Assembly (NCBI GenBank): GCA_963920575.1
Contig: OY986966.1
Location: 9,278,048-9,342,047, forward strand
DNA length: 64,000 bases
Reading direction: 5' to 3'
DNA from: Narthecium ossifragum
Lineage: Eukaryota > Streptophyta > Magnoliopsida > Dioscoreales > Nartheciaceae
The notes below the pieces were generated by a model. That model ran no database searches and was not told where the DNA came from. It saw only the letters and a program-made list of their open reading frames with translations. This document shows, piece after piece, positions 20,836 to 32,352 of the stretch (positions are counted from its first letter, which is position 1; each line of letters starts with the position of its first letter). The position numbers were made by a program, and so were the translations under genes.

Positions 20836-23653
20836 ATGGAGAAGGGAACAGAGAACCCAATCCGAAGCAAGGGAAAACTGAAACACCTCCTGTAATCTAG
20901 TCCATCACACACCTCGAGCAAATCCATCGCAGCAAGAGGAGGCATGAGGAGGAAAACATGGGAGGAACCAGATTACCGCCTAGCATGGGAATCTATCACA
21001 TAGCATTGAAATCCAACTATATCCAACAATCCAAACCAAACCAATAAAAACTCCATGGAAATCGGGAGAGGGGTTGGAAGAGGATCTCAAACGTCCGGCA
21101 GATCAAGAGCAGGAAAAAGAGAAGAAGCTCAGAGGTGAAGATCTCTTTGAAATCCAACATACCAGCAAAAGAGGACTCAAATCTCAACAAAAACCACCAT
21201 TAACTCAGATTTAAGAAACGACATGCAATGAAGGGGAAGACAATGATAGGGAATCACGAAACCAAGAACAGAGCATCACAATCCCATGCTAGCATGTATC
21301 AATCCAAATCCTAGAGGCCTAATCGAGGATTAGGGTAGGAATCCCTACCTCTGGGTTCGATTTTTGGTCGAGATCTCCTCCTATCCTCCTCCTCTCCGTC
21401 CGTGGTTGTTGTCCCCGAGTTCATCGCCAGTCATACATCGCCGCCACCTCTCTCCACTGGTCGGTGGGTCACGGTCGCTGAGCTTGCCTAGCCCTCTGTC
21501 ATCGCCACGGACATCGTCTCCCTGTCCTCTCTCCCCAATCGGTGCCGTCTCTCTCTCTCGACGGAATTGCACCTGACACGCCTTGAAAAGTGTCGTTATC
21601 TTAACAAGAACGCCAAAATTACAAATTTATAATCCGAATCACTAACTAACTACTTTATGGGTAGATAGCTAGGAGTCCGAGTCGGTCCACAGGGAAAACA
21701 GGATTAAGTCTAATTACCGTGCATAGTTCTAAATCAAAAGTTAAGGAAGATGAATGATAGTTGGTCTTTGAACTACTTTTAAATCGAATTAAACTAAATT
21801 GGGGGGAATAACAATAGGAGAAGAAGCTAGGAATTTCTAATCCGTAATCGAGAGATATCTAGGCATTCCTAGGATAAGAGCAATTTCATAAGTTCTAGAT
21901 GGTTTTCTAAGGTTGATAGAAGATCGGCTAGGTCCACTATCACTCAACATAGATTCATTAGAAGTCTAAGTCAGAACGAAGATCAAATCAGCGGATAATT
22001 GGTATGAGAACAATCAAAGTGGTTCTAGCACCTTGAGATCGCCTAATCAATAAAGATACAGAACAAATTGTAGGTTACAATCATAGGTCTTAATGGTTCT
22101 AGCATTAAGGTAGTGGTTCTAGCACTCCTACAATCATAATCTAGGGTTTAGAATCCAATCCTAAGATCTAACATGGTTCTAGCATGAAAGCATCTTGGAC
22201 AAGTCCTAATCCTAGCCTCTAACATGCAATGCTCAAAACCAACGATCGTAATCTCAGCGTAACTTTCACATCCAAACTCGAAACAAGATGATTCAAGATT
22301 CGGTGGAAAGCTAAGGAAGAGATCTACAACTTTTATGTTTTGAGTTTTCAATGCTTCTGACTGTACAACCACAGAAAAACCGAGACAAGACAGGCTGAAT
22401 CTAGGGCACAAAGAACAAACAATTCATTCACCATAATAAATATTACCAATAGATATATAAAATCTGAAATCTATCCATTAAACCATCATAAAGTACATGC
22501 TCTGAACCATAGGAAAAACCTAGATAAACTCTCTATTACTTCATAGAATTTCCTAGACTAAGGATTTAGCTACTCATCTTGAAGAGACGATCCATCGAAG
22601 AAGGTTGATGACGCGCTCCCGCCATGGATCTATCTTCAAGATCTAACCCTAATTTTTATTGAGGAAGAGGAGCCAAGAAAAACACCAAGGAGGAGAGGAA
22701 AATTCGTCTATGGATGGCTGCCAAAATTCCTCTAACAAGGTCTATTTATAGGCCTTAATCAAACCCTAAATCGGATTAGACCTCAGCCCTTTATTTTTCC
22801 CGCAGCACCAAAAGGGATCGATCCCCTTTGGAAAGCGGATCGATCTTCTTCGTCCGTGAACTCAGGATCTGGATTTTGCCCGACCAAGATCGATCTCCTT
22901 GGAAAAAGGGATCGATCTTCTTTCCACGGCTGAGTAGAGTCTCCAGGTTTGGATCGATCCGACTTGTCTCGGATCGATCCCATTTAGACGTGCTTCTATT
23001 TAACTCTCTGTCACGCCTATGGCTGGAAACTAGATCGATCTTCTTGTATTGAGATCGATCCTCTTTGCTTCAGTTGGCCCGCTTCTTGCTGGAATAATAA
23101 GATCGATCCCCTTTGGATGTCAAATCGATCTGAGTTGCGCAGAATTGCCAGGATAGCTTCGTTTTAGCACCAAACTTGACCTAACCTTTGTTGAAGGCTC
23201 TTATACCTAAAATGTACCATAGACCATCAAAATAGCATTGCTCGGAGGCTAACAGGACCTAGTTAAAGGGGCGATTTGTGCACTTTTCACACGTTATCAG
23301 CACCCTAACGAGAGAGAAGGGTTTTAAAAAGGGTATTTATATGGCTTGCTTGAGATTGGATCTTGGCCGTCTGATCGGCCAGATTTGATCCTTGCCGCCC
23401 AAATCCAGATCCTTGCGATCTGACCCAGATTCTCCGATCTAGGATTCTCCTAATGGTCTAGTCAAGCACATACATCATTACAAGGCCGTGTGTGCGCTAC
23501 GCATGTGTGAAACCAACCGACAGGACCAAATTGTCCCTGGGGTCACAAAGAGGCCATGTGATTAGCCGATCGTGCTCGACACGGAAACAAACCAAGAAGG
23601 GATCGGCCCTCGACCGACATGGTCTAGCCAGGTCGGAGGAACGGGTCCTCACA
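20836..23653 (-). mobile_element. Minus-strand LTR fragment of the TGTGAGGACC clade, split by a solo LTR
   Basis: The right edge GGGTCCTCACA at 23653 is the inverted LTR start. The inverse reading has a TATA-like stretch and CTCTCTCTCGTTAGGGTGCAATTCCG, interrupted by the solo LTR 21574-23299. The left part runs to 20836, where the next LTR of the clade starts. The 3' half of this LTR is missing. Confidence 0.65.
21574..23299 (-). mobile_element. Solo LTR, TGATAACGTGTG family, 1.73 kb
   Basis: In minus orientation it starts TGATAACGTGTGAAAAGTGC and ends AAGGCGTGTCA. The flanks are GCACC at 21569-21573 and GCACC at 23300-23304, a perfect 5-bp TSD. The inverse sequence carries nine GATCGATC palindromes at 22815-23110 upstream of a TATA-like CTATAAATAG, and TCCCTGTGGACCGACTCGGACTCC near its 3' side, as in Ty3/gypsy LTRs. 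No internal region remains. A different family from the TGTGAGGACC LTR it is inserted in. Confidence 0.88.
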
Positions 23654-24106
23654 AGTATAAATAGGAAGAAGCAGCAAGCTTGCAAGGGGACTAAGGGGAT
23701 TAATTGTATACATTATATCAAGTTTATTCTTCATTTATGTGAGCTTTAACCTTTGTAAAACTACTTCAAGTGTGAAGTAGACATTGAGAAATATCCAAGA
23801 GTGATTTTATGTGATTGTAAGGTTGACAAGCACCCGGAAGCTTGGTGGAAATCTTGTAAGAGGTCTTGCAAGTAGTGGAACCTCAAGGAGGACCCTTGAA
23901 TGAAGTGGACGTAGACAAGGTTGGCCAAACCAATATAAAAATCTGGTGCAATCTCTCTAACTTATCTCTTGTCCTTCATTTACCTTTTTATTTATCACTC
24001 TATTCATTTACAAGCATAAGAGTTCTTAGACTCCTCCTACCTAGGTTTTCTTATTATCGATTATTATTTAATGGTTCAATAGAACACCCCCTCTTGGACT
24101 TTTAGA
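23654..24106 (+). mobile_element. Copia LTR fragment, 3' part
   Basis: TATAAATAGG at 23657, then GTGAAGTAG...AAGGTTG...CTTGGTGG...CAAGTAGTGGAACCTCAAGGA..GTGGACGTAGACAAGG, and an end with CCCCCTCTTGGACTTTT. The same order appears inverted in the solo LTR at 45434-46510. The U3 part is missing (cut at the LTR end 23653), and the right side abuts Tekay pol at 24107. Confidence 0.7.
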
Positions 24107-26305
24107 TTCTACAAAAGGTTCGTGCGGGACTTCTCCAGGGTTGCAAGGCCGTTGACCAGATTGACTCAGAAGGCAGTCCCTTTTGTTTGGGACAATGCTT
24201 GCGAGCAGGCCTTCGTGGAGTTGAGGACCATACTGATGAGTGCACCAATCCTGATCGTTCCAGAGCAGGGCGTCGGCTTCAGTGTGTACTGCGATGCCAG
24301 GGGAGAGGGTCTAGGTTGTGTGCTGATGCAAGAGGGCCATCTGGTGGCCCACGGTTCCAGACAGCTAAAGACCCATGAGAGGAGCTACCCCATCCATGAT
24401 TTGGAGCTTGCAGCGGTCGTTTTTGCTCTGAAGACCTGGTGGCACTACCTCTATGACGAGCGGTTCCAGGTATATTCATATCACAAGAGTTTGAGGCACG
24501 TGTTCACCCAAAGTGACCTCAACCTCAGGAAACGACGGTGGATGGAGCTATTAGAGGACTACGACTTCGAGTTGCATTACCACTCTGGTAAAGCAAACAT
24601 TGTGGCAACGCTCTTAGCAGGCAAACCAGAGATAGTAGAGTGACCCTGGCAGCGATGTCAGCTCAACAGTGGCAAATGATAGAGACAGTTAGTCAATTCG
24701 GGCTTGACTTCAAGGACCAGTCGACAGGCGGCTTCCTGTATGCGGTCCGCAACATTCTTGTTCTTTTGGCTAGAGTGATCGAGGCACAGGGAGGAGACCC
24801 AGAGCTCGTGGAGACCCGTGATGCGGTCGGTACAGAGCACGTGGTTGAGGGCTGGACAGTGCCAGCAGATAGCGGCGGTCTACACTTTAGAGGCAGAGTT
24901 GCACTTCTAGCAGACCACGCGTTACGAGAGGAGATCCTTCGCGAGTTCCACCACTCTTGTTTCACCATTCATCCCGGGAGCATTAAGATGTACCATGACC
25001 TACGCCGACAGTTTTGGTGGTACGAGATGAAGGGAGCAGTTGCTGAGTTCGTCTCTAGATGCCTCACCTGCCAGAAGGTGAAGACAGAGCACAGGCGGGC
25101 ACCAGGTTTGCTACAACCACTTCCAGTGCCAGAGTGGAAGTGGGAGCACATCGGGATGGACTTCATCACTGGCCTACCGAGAACGCCTAGTGGAAATGAC
25201 GCGATTTGGGTCATCGTCGATCGACTGACCAAATCGGCTCATTTTCTCTCTATGAGGACGACAGATCCAGTTGCCAAACTGAGCTTGAGATACATCGATG
25301 ACGTGGTCAAACTGCACGGCATCCCAGTGTCAGTAGTGTAAGACAGAGATCCCAGATTCACCGGTAGATTCTAGAGCAGCTTCCAGGATTCCTTGGGGAC
25401 AGTGTTGACATTCAGCACAACATTCCATCCTCAGACGGATGGGCAGTCAGAGCTGACGATCCAGATATTGGAGGACATGCTCAGAGCATGTGAGTTAGAT
25501 GTTGGAGGCACTTGGAAGCAGCACGTGATACTGGTGGAGTTTGCCTACAACAACAGCTTTCATACCAGCTTGGGTTTCGCACCCATCGAGGCGTTGTACG
25601 ATAGACCGTGTCGGTCACCAGTGTGATGGACAGAGGTTGTCGAGGCGTCTCTTACCGGTCCATATATCATCAAGCAGTCATCAAAGAGGTTAGCTCAGAT
25701 CAGATAGAGACTCCTGACAGCACAGAATAGCCAGAAGAGCTACGCAGATTACAAGCGATGACCCATGGACTTTACAGTTGGCGACAGAGTGTTACTGAAG
25801 GTGTCTCCGTGCAGAGCATCCATCAGATTTGGCAGCAAGGGCAAGTTTGCAACGAGGTTCACGGGCTCTTTTGAGATCATCAGATGCGTTGGAGCAGTCG
25901 CCTACCAGTTAGCTCCACCCCGCACAAGTCAACAGTCCATCCTACCTTCTACATGTCGACGCTAAGGAAGTACATTTCATATCCATCCCATGTGATCAAA
26001 CACGACGTCCTCATAGTCGAGAGGAATGCCACCTACACAGAGCAGCCAATGCAGATTATGGATAGACGGGATCGGGTGCTGAGAGACAGATCGATACCGT
26101 TGGTGATGATCAGATGGAGGCATGGCAGTGCAGAGAGCTTGACGTGAGAGTGAGAGGATCGCATGCGCATGGAGTTTTCCTGACTGTTTGACCCAGCATG
26201 TAGTTTCCTTTGTTGTGGGCATTCGTGCCATTAGGATTAGTTGATTCTTCTTTTTCGGCCCTACCCTTACTTGAATTTCGGGATGAAATTCTTTTAAGGA
26301 TGTTA
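24107..26305 (+). pseudogene. Tekay/Del-type Ty3-gypsy pol, 3' half (RT end, RNase H, integrase, chromodomain-like tail)
   Basis: Begins inside the end of RT (KRFVRDFSRVARPLTRLTQK). RNase H follows (GLGCVLMQ, RQLKTHERSYPIHDLELAAVV, FELHYHSGKAN). Integrase has the HHCC zinc finger (H..H at about 24950 and CLTCQ at 25063), then GMDFITGLP, DRDPRFTGRF and HPQTDGQSEL. The tail has VGDRVLLK, RKYIS.PSHV and a chromodomain-like IMDRRDRVLRDRSIPLVMIRWRHG. Stops at 24641, 25339, 25372, 25624 and others break the frame, mostly where Trp, Ser or Arg is expected. Gag, protease and the RT palm are absent because the 5' side is cut at 24107 by Copia LTR DNA. Confidence 0.88.
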
Positions 26306-26308
26306 GGT

Positions 26309-29232
26309 TGTGAGGACCCGTTCCTCTAACTTGGCTCGACCGTGTAGGTCGAGGGTCGTTTCCTGTTGGTTTGGTTCTGCGTCGGGTACGATCGGGTGAT
26401 CATATAGCTGTTTTGGACCCAGGGGCAATTGGGTAAAATTGCACCCTGACGGTCGGTTTTACACCCGCGTTGCACACATTGCCTTGGACTGTTGTATGTG
26501 TTTGATTAGGACCTTAGGGGTGCTTCCTATTGGAAGATCGGAGCTCGATCGGGAAAAATCGAATCGGACGACTGAGATCGATTCTGATCTCTATAAATAG
26601 CCCTTTCTTTTCTCTCTCCTCTTTCTTTTTCTTCTCTCCTCTCTCTCTCCTCTCATGGGCTTCCGGCTGGAGCTTGGGTTGCGGCTTTTCTGCACGGATC
26701 CGTGTGGATTGGAGGCTAGGAATTCGATGTGATTTCTTGTTGCTGTGTGTTTTGAAATGCTTTTCTTTTCTGTATTCTAGTTCATTGCTATGTTTAGAAG
26801 CTTTATATCGAATCGTTTTTGAATTCTTTCGGTCGAATTCTGTATTTTTGTCGGTTTTTCGATGGGGTCGGACTCAGATCTGATATTTCACGATCTAAGT
26901 TTGGTTTTTATTGCATGAATGAATCCCCCACAATCAGATAGACCTTCCAGCAAGGTTTGAATGGATTCCATCGCTGTTTGATTGATCAAATCCCACAAAT
27001 TTAGTTTTTGTCGGTTTTGTCGACTTCTGGGCACTTTGTTTGATTTCCAGGGATTTGATCATCCGAAGTTTGATTTCTTAGTGTCATTAGATCCCCCACA
27101 TTAGTTGCACACCTCAGCCATGTTTGGTTTGATTTCGATACGTTTTGATAGATCGAATGTAAGAAATTGGATTCCAATCACTATTCATGTATGTTGTCTG
27201 CGCAAGAAGGATCGATCTTCATGGAATGAAGATCGATCTTCTTGTTGCCACGTCGGTTGCTGACTTTGAAGGATTAATTTTCATGTTAGGGACAATCGAT
27301 CGTTCATATGTTTGTGTTTTGTCCCCATCCGAGGAAGATCAATCTTCCCTTGGGTGAAGATCGATGTCTTCCTTTGACAGAGGGAACACTTGAGGAAGAT
27401 CGATCTTCATGAGTATGTAGATCGATCTCTCCTTTCCCAGACAGAACCCTAGTTTGGGAATGATCGATCTTCATGGTATGAAGATCGATCTCTTCCTTCC
27501 CAGACAGAGGACTTTCTTAAGGAAAATTGATCTTCTCTTGGGTGAAGATCGATCTTCTCTTGGGTTAAGATCGATCTCCTCCTTAAGGCAGAGAGCACTC
27601 ATGTAGAAGATCGATTTCTTATATGCTGATTGTTAAGATCAATTTCCTTTCGACCCGGTATTCTCGTGGGGTTTTCCCGATGATAGGTAGTGAGTGTTAT
27701 ATTATTTCTATCGAGATTTTGACGGGTTTATCTTTGGATTATGTCGTAAGTTGTATTTCGAATCGGTTTATCTATTTCTACCGATTTTCAAGTAGTTTCT
27801 CGATAAGCATGCTATATAATATAGTTTGTGAATGCTTTATTTCTTTATAGGTAATCGGGGGAGTGACGAGCCCCGGGAATGTTTCGTATAATTGCGCCGA
27901 AGGTGTTCCCTGCATGCTTAGAATAGTTTTACTGGTTTGTTTAATAGCCCCGCTGATTGTCGGCGTGCACCGGGGGCATAACCCGTCGTACGGTTAATCT
28001 ATCTTGTTGTTGTTGGTTGGCCAGGATTGTATCCCCGTTGTAGCTTTTTCGGTTGACGGCTATGGGCGCCATTGTAATGTCAAAATTTGATATGTTATAG
28101 TTGTAGACCAGTTACCTACGGGGTAACTGTGGAACCTTAGTCTGTCAGGTGCCGGAGTACACTGAAGGCTATTGTATAATTGTTGTATTAGTTAGTTATT
28201 AATTGCTTTAGAACACTTGTTATGCATACCCTTTGGCTAGCTTCAGGCTATGCCCAGCCCTATATAATTGATGTCATCCTGTTACATGCTTATATCTCTT
28301 TATCTGTGCCTGAGCATTCCATGCATCTGATTGCATTAGAATCATAAGGCTAGGGTGTGGGCGATTAGGGGTTTCGTCGATCCGAGGCTCTCGGGGAGCT
28401 CGGATCTAGCTCTAGGACCGTGGCTAGGTAGCGATGTCTAGGGCGATTGTATTGTTCAATCTTTGTATTCTCAAGGATTGGTCTAGTTGGCTACTATCTG
28501 TTGTTTGAGGTGTAGAGGTCGCCTAGAGTTCTCGTCTCATTCTCAATATCCATGTTAAGGGAAGTTACGTGTTGCCATGGGTCCTACCCCTTCGTTATTT
28601 AGTGCTGGGTGATTGGTTGTTGAGAGGGATGTTTGTTGACAGTTGAGGTCACAGAGTGCATGCCCTGAGGTAGGTGGTCGACGTAACGTGGGTTTCCCTT
28701 AGAGATGAGACAGAACCCGGGATTTTATAATTTCCCTTTCTTCATGTGTGACGTAGAGCAGAGTAGAACCCTACTGAGCTTTGTTGCTCAATACTACCCG
28801 GGTTGTGTTTGCAAGTGCAGGCGTTGGCTGATCTTCAGTGGTTCCAGCTGGATCAGGTCTTGATAGCGCGTCGACTTCTGGAGGCACTTGAGGTTGTTGT
28901 GGGACACCTGTTGTACTTTTGATGGCTTTGTATATAGACATCCCTCTAGGATTGCTTTAAATGTATAACTTCCCTCTTTGGGAAGTTTCTGTTAAATCTG
29001 TATCTGATGTCTAGAATGTACAACTTTAATGTTATTTAAATAGAATTATGTTTCTTCTTATCTTGAGGTTAGATCTTTAGTAGATTATCAGAATTGTTGT
29101 ATTGCCACTGGAAGTCTTAAATTTCAAATTAACTGTGTTTTCTGCAATGTATCACGCCGTATGGATGTGAATAGTATAGGTTCCCCGCCTCACGTCCCGG
29201 CCCGGATGGGTTTTCTGGGTCGAGGCGTGACA
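26309..29232 (+). mobile_element. 3' LTR of the Tekay-like element, 2.92 kb
   Basis: Starts TGTGAGGACCCGTTCCTC right after a purine-rich primer site (CTTTTAAGGATGTTAGG, 26291-26307). Ends GGCGTGACA at 29232. TATAAATAG lies at 26592-26600, and at least eight GATCGATC palindromes lie at 27210-27570. The end carries CACGTCCCGGCCCGGATGGG like the other LTRs of this clade. The right flank is CACTA transposase sequence. It is the only LTR of its clade here that is still attached to coding DNA. Confidence 0.88.
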
Positions 29233-29461
29233 CTGTCTTTCATAGTGAAAGCACTTCACTTCAAGACACTTCACAGCTTGACTAACAAAGCAATGGATTT
29301 CTTTCTAGATTTTTGCAAAGAAATCCTCCCTACTGATGCCTTGGTTCCAAACTTATACTATAAGGCCAGAAAGATTATTGAAGACTTATGTTTTGATTAC
29401 ACAAAGATAGATGCATGCAAAAATGATGATCTTCAAGATCATGATACTAGTGATACATTTA
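29233..29461 (+). pseudogene. CACTA (En/Spm) transposase fragment
   Basis: About 70 residues: LHFKTLHSLTNKAMDFFLDF, CKEILPTDALVPNLYYKARK, then IIEDLCFDYTKIDACKNDD. The order (K.LH..TNKAMD...P.SYY.A.KII..L...Y.KIDAC.ND) is characteristic of the start of TNP2-type CACTA transposases. Bounded on the left by the end of an LTR and on the right by family A copy 2. Too short to place in an element. Confidence 0.75.
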
Positions 29462-31165
29462 TTGGTTTAGGATGCAATTGGAGACCTTGAGTGCGAAATG
29501 AAGCCAAATGGACAATTCTGGATAGTTTTTGACAGCAGTTCGTAATCTGAGCATAACTTTCCCATCCAAGCTCTGATTGGGATGATTCAAGATTCCATAG
29601 AACATGAAGCCAAATCTCTACAACATTCATGTTTTGAGTTTTTAGAGATTCTGGTTTATTGCATCAAGAAAATCGAAGCCAGAAGGTACGAAGAAGATTG
29701 CAAAGAAGATGGGTCACCTTCAACGATTAAATTGTACCTACTCGAAAAGAACCAGATGAAGTTCCATATATGATTGAAAATCTCTGGAAGTCTAGTTGTT
29801 GGAGAATTTTACGGTTCGTGATTTAGAGTTTCCTATAGAAAGTTACAGTGTTTTTACTACAACCAGTGCAGGGTAGAATAGCAGAAGTAATATGCAGAAA
29901 CTACAAGATCGATCTTCTTGCCATAAACGATCGATCCATTATCCACCCAGAGATGAAAAATACCCACGGTCGACCGTCACATTGATCGCCGCATCGACCG
30001 TCAGCCTCTGTCAAAAATATACCTTCTCAGGGTCGATGCGAAGATCGACCGCGAGCATAAACATGAAATCTGGAATAAAGAGATCGATTTTCTTTACATA
30101 AGAGATCGATTTAGTCAGGGCGTAGCCACAATCTGGGAAGTAAAGACCGATCTTCTCCAATATAAAGATCGATCTTTATTAACCGACTTTGCAGAATAAA
30201 GGGCTCAGATCTAATCCGAGGATGGGAAACTTATGGACTATAAATAGGATTCTTTTGAGGGATTGAGGGGGCGGGGGCGGGGGCAGGGGCGGGGGGGGGG
30301 GGGGGGGGGGAGGGGCGAATTCTAGAGGAATTTTGCTGCTACTTTCTATTTCTTATATATTTCTAGGGTTCTTTTTTCTTCTTTGTTCTTGACGGCCTTG
30401 CGTGGCTAAACCTTAATTCTTGGTTGAGGAAACTGAAACCTCGGAATCCATGAACTGTGAGATCTAATCTATTTTTATTGTTCAATTTATGCTTTGAGTA
30501 TTGAATGTTTTTCTATGATTATATTCATGATTGTCTTGTCTAATTGCTAGGAGGCCTACTAGTTTATTATTCATTGCAAAGTACTTCTAGGTTGGATATC
30601 AAATCCGTAATTGTTTGATCCCTCTAATCTGCGAAGCAACTAGGGTTTAATGATTTACTGCGTTTCAGAGATTGTCAGATCTTAGGAAGAATGTTCGACT
30701 AAATTAAATACAACCGCTTGTGCTTGTGTTGTTTAGCTTTATCGATCTCCCTATTCTTAAGGCTGCTACTAGATTAAATCTACAGCGCTTGTTTTAGGTT
30801 GTTTAGTAGTTAGGGTTGATTGGATCGCTTGTTTCTAATTAACTATGATTGAGGAGAGATTCGAATTTAATTCGAACAGTGAATATTCAAGGTGCGAATT
30901 GATATATACTTGCATCAATGATCAGTTATAAAAATTCCGATGGTGGATATTAACTTAGACCAAGGTTTGTTCACTTGATTAAATTCGATTCTTCAATTTA
31001 CATTATTTCTTATTTTTTTTTCGTTTTACTCAAAACCCCTCATCTTTGTTCACATAGCACAAAACTTAGGTTAGATACTCCTCATGGGATCGACTCGTAC
31101 TCGCACTACTACTTTTATTTTAAAGAGTATCGGTTTTATTTTCAGTTGCTTGCGATATCACATCA
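29462..31165 (+). repeat. Family A LTR-like repeat, copy 2
   Basis: About 1.70 kb, collinear with copy 1 from TTGGTTTA.GATGCAATTG to GCGATATCACATCA. TATA box GACTATAAATAGG at about 30236. Differs by an expanded G tract (listed separately). Has three GATCGATC motifs and the GGTCGACCGTC cluster near 29965. No clean TSD found. Confidence 0.65.
30265..30315 (+). repeat. Long G-tract in family A copy 2
   Basis: Repeats of GGGGGC lead into a run of about 20 G, where copies 1 and 3 have only AAGGGGGG(C/T)GAATTC. It sits about 30 bp after the TATA box. The four or more G-runs could fold as a G-quadruplex; length may be affected by sequencing error. Confidence 0.75.
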
Positions 31166-31440
31166 ATATTTCAAGTTGTATGACAACATTTACTATCATC
31201 GTCCATTATCCGGACGTTTCTTTTACTTTTATACTCTTTGCTTTACATTGAAGGGTAATATTTTTTAAGATATCAACCATTTATCATTGATCGATACAAT
31301 CCCCCTTCAAGATTTCTTAGTTGATATGACCCATTTGGTAAAATTTGGTCGACCACAAATGGTCCCTCCCAATTTGACGACCACTTCCCATATTTAGGTT
31401 CATTTTGATCTATAAGAAAGATCATTTTCCAAACTAAGTC

Positions 31441-32080
31441 TCATTCTTGAAAATTTTTAGTCACGACCCTTTTATTATAGATATTGGCTACTTTCAATTT
31501 TTGTGTTTCAATATTTTCCAAGGCAATCGCTCGTTGTTCGTCGAGCTCCAAAAGATTATACATTAATGCCTCTTGATACTCTTCATTAGTTAAGCCATTT
31601 TGTCCTAAAACTCTGGGCAATAAAATATTTATTTCAGCAGGTAAAACTGCTTCTTGGTCATATACCAACTAAAAAGGTGTGCATTTAGTAAAGGACTTAG
31701 GTATAGTCCTATGTGCCCATAATGCTTTCAATAACCCTTCATGCCATTGTCTAGGATTATGGTCCATCATTTTGCTTATGATCTACTTGATTGTTTTGTT
31801 GGACGCTTCAGCTTGTCCATTAGATTGGGCATAATATGGTGTAGAATTAGCCATGCTAATTTTATACTCGGCCAAAAAATTCTTGACCTTAGTACTTACA
31901 AACATTGTCCCTTGATCAGACACTATTGTTTGTGGGATACCAAATCTACAAATGATATGTTCCCAAATAAAGTTTATGACTTGATCATCGGACACCATTT
32001 TCAATGGGATAGCTTCTACCCATTTTGTAAAATAGTCTGTCGCCACAATAACAAACTTGTAAAACATGGACAATGAGGGA
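31441..32080 (-). pseudogene. Tat-type integrase, core and C-terminal part
   Basis: From 32073 leftward: KFVIVATDYFTKWVEAIPLK (first Asp of DDE), then FIWEHIICRFGIPQTIVSDQ (second Asp), and AQSNGQAEASNKTIK (Glu). After a break, from 31668: VYDQEAVLPAEINI, then the LDEQR..A.E...QK....YNKRV segment typical of the C-terminal end. Continues the zinc-finger half at 33554-33880 across the Pack-MULE insertion. Confidence 0.85.
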
Positions 32081-32093
32081 TATATTTTTTCTA

Positions 32094-32300
32094 AGGGAAA
32101 TTAGCTTTTAGTACCCTCTAATTTTAAGGTTTTACAATCTGCTACCTTCTAGTTATAAAATGTAACTTTAGTACCCTCTTATTTCAATATAGGTCGATTT
32201 AGTACCCTCTCATCAGACGGCGTTAGTCCTCGTTCACAGAAAACCGCACATGTGTACGGTGTTTACACGTGGCGGCATGTGATGAGGAGAGAGATAGAAC

Positions 32301-32352
<52 letters not shown>

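Noticed and set aside
11548..29232. LTRs at 11548 and 26309 as the 5' and 3' LTRs of one Tekay element
   Set aside because: They are similar, but the outer flanks (CCGAC and CTGTC, invertase MULE versus CACTA) do not match, and other insertions and a 5' cut at 24107 lie between.
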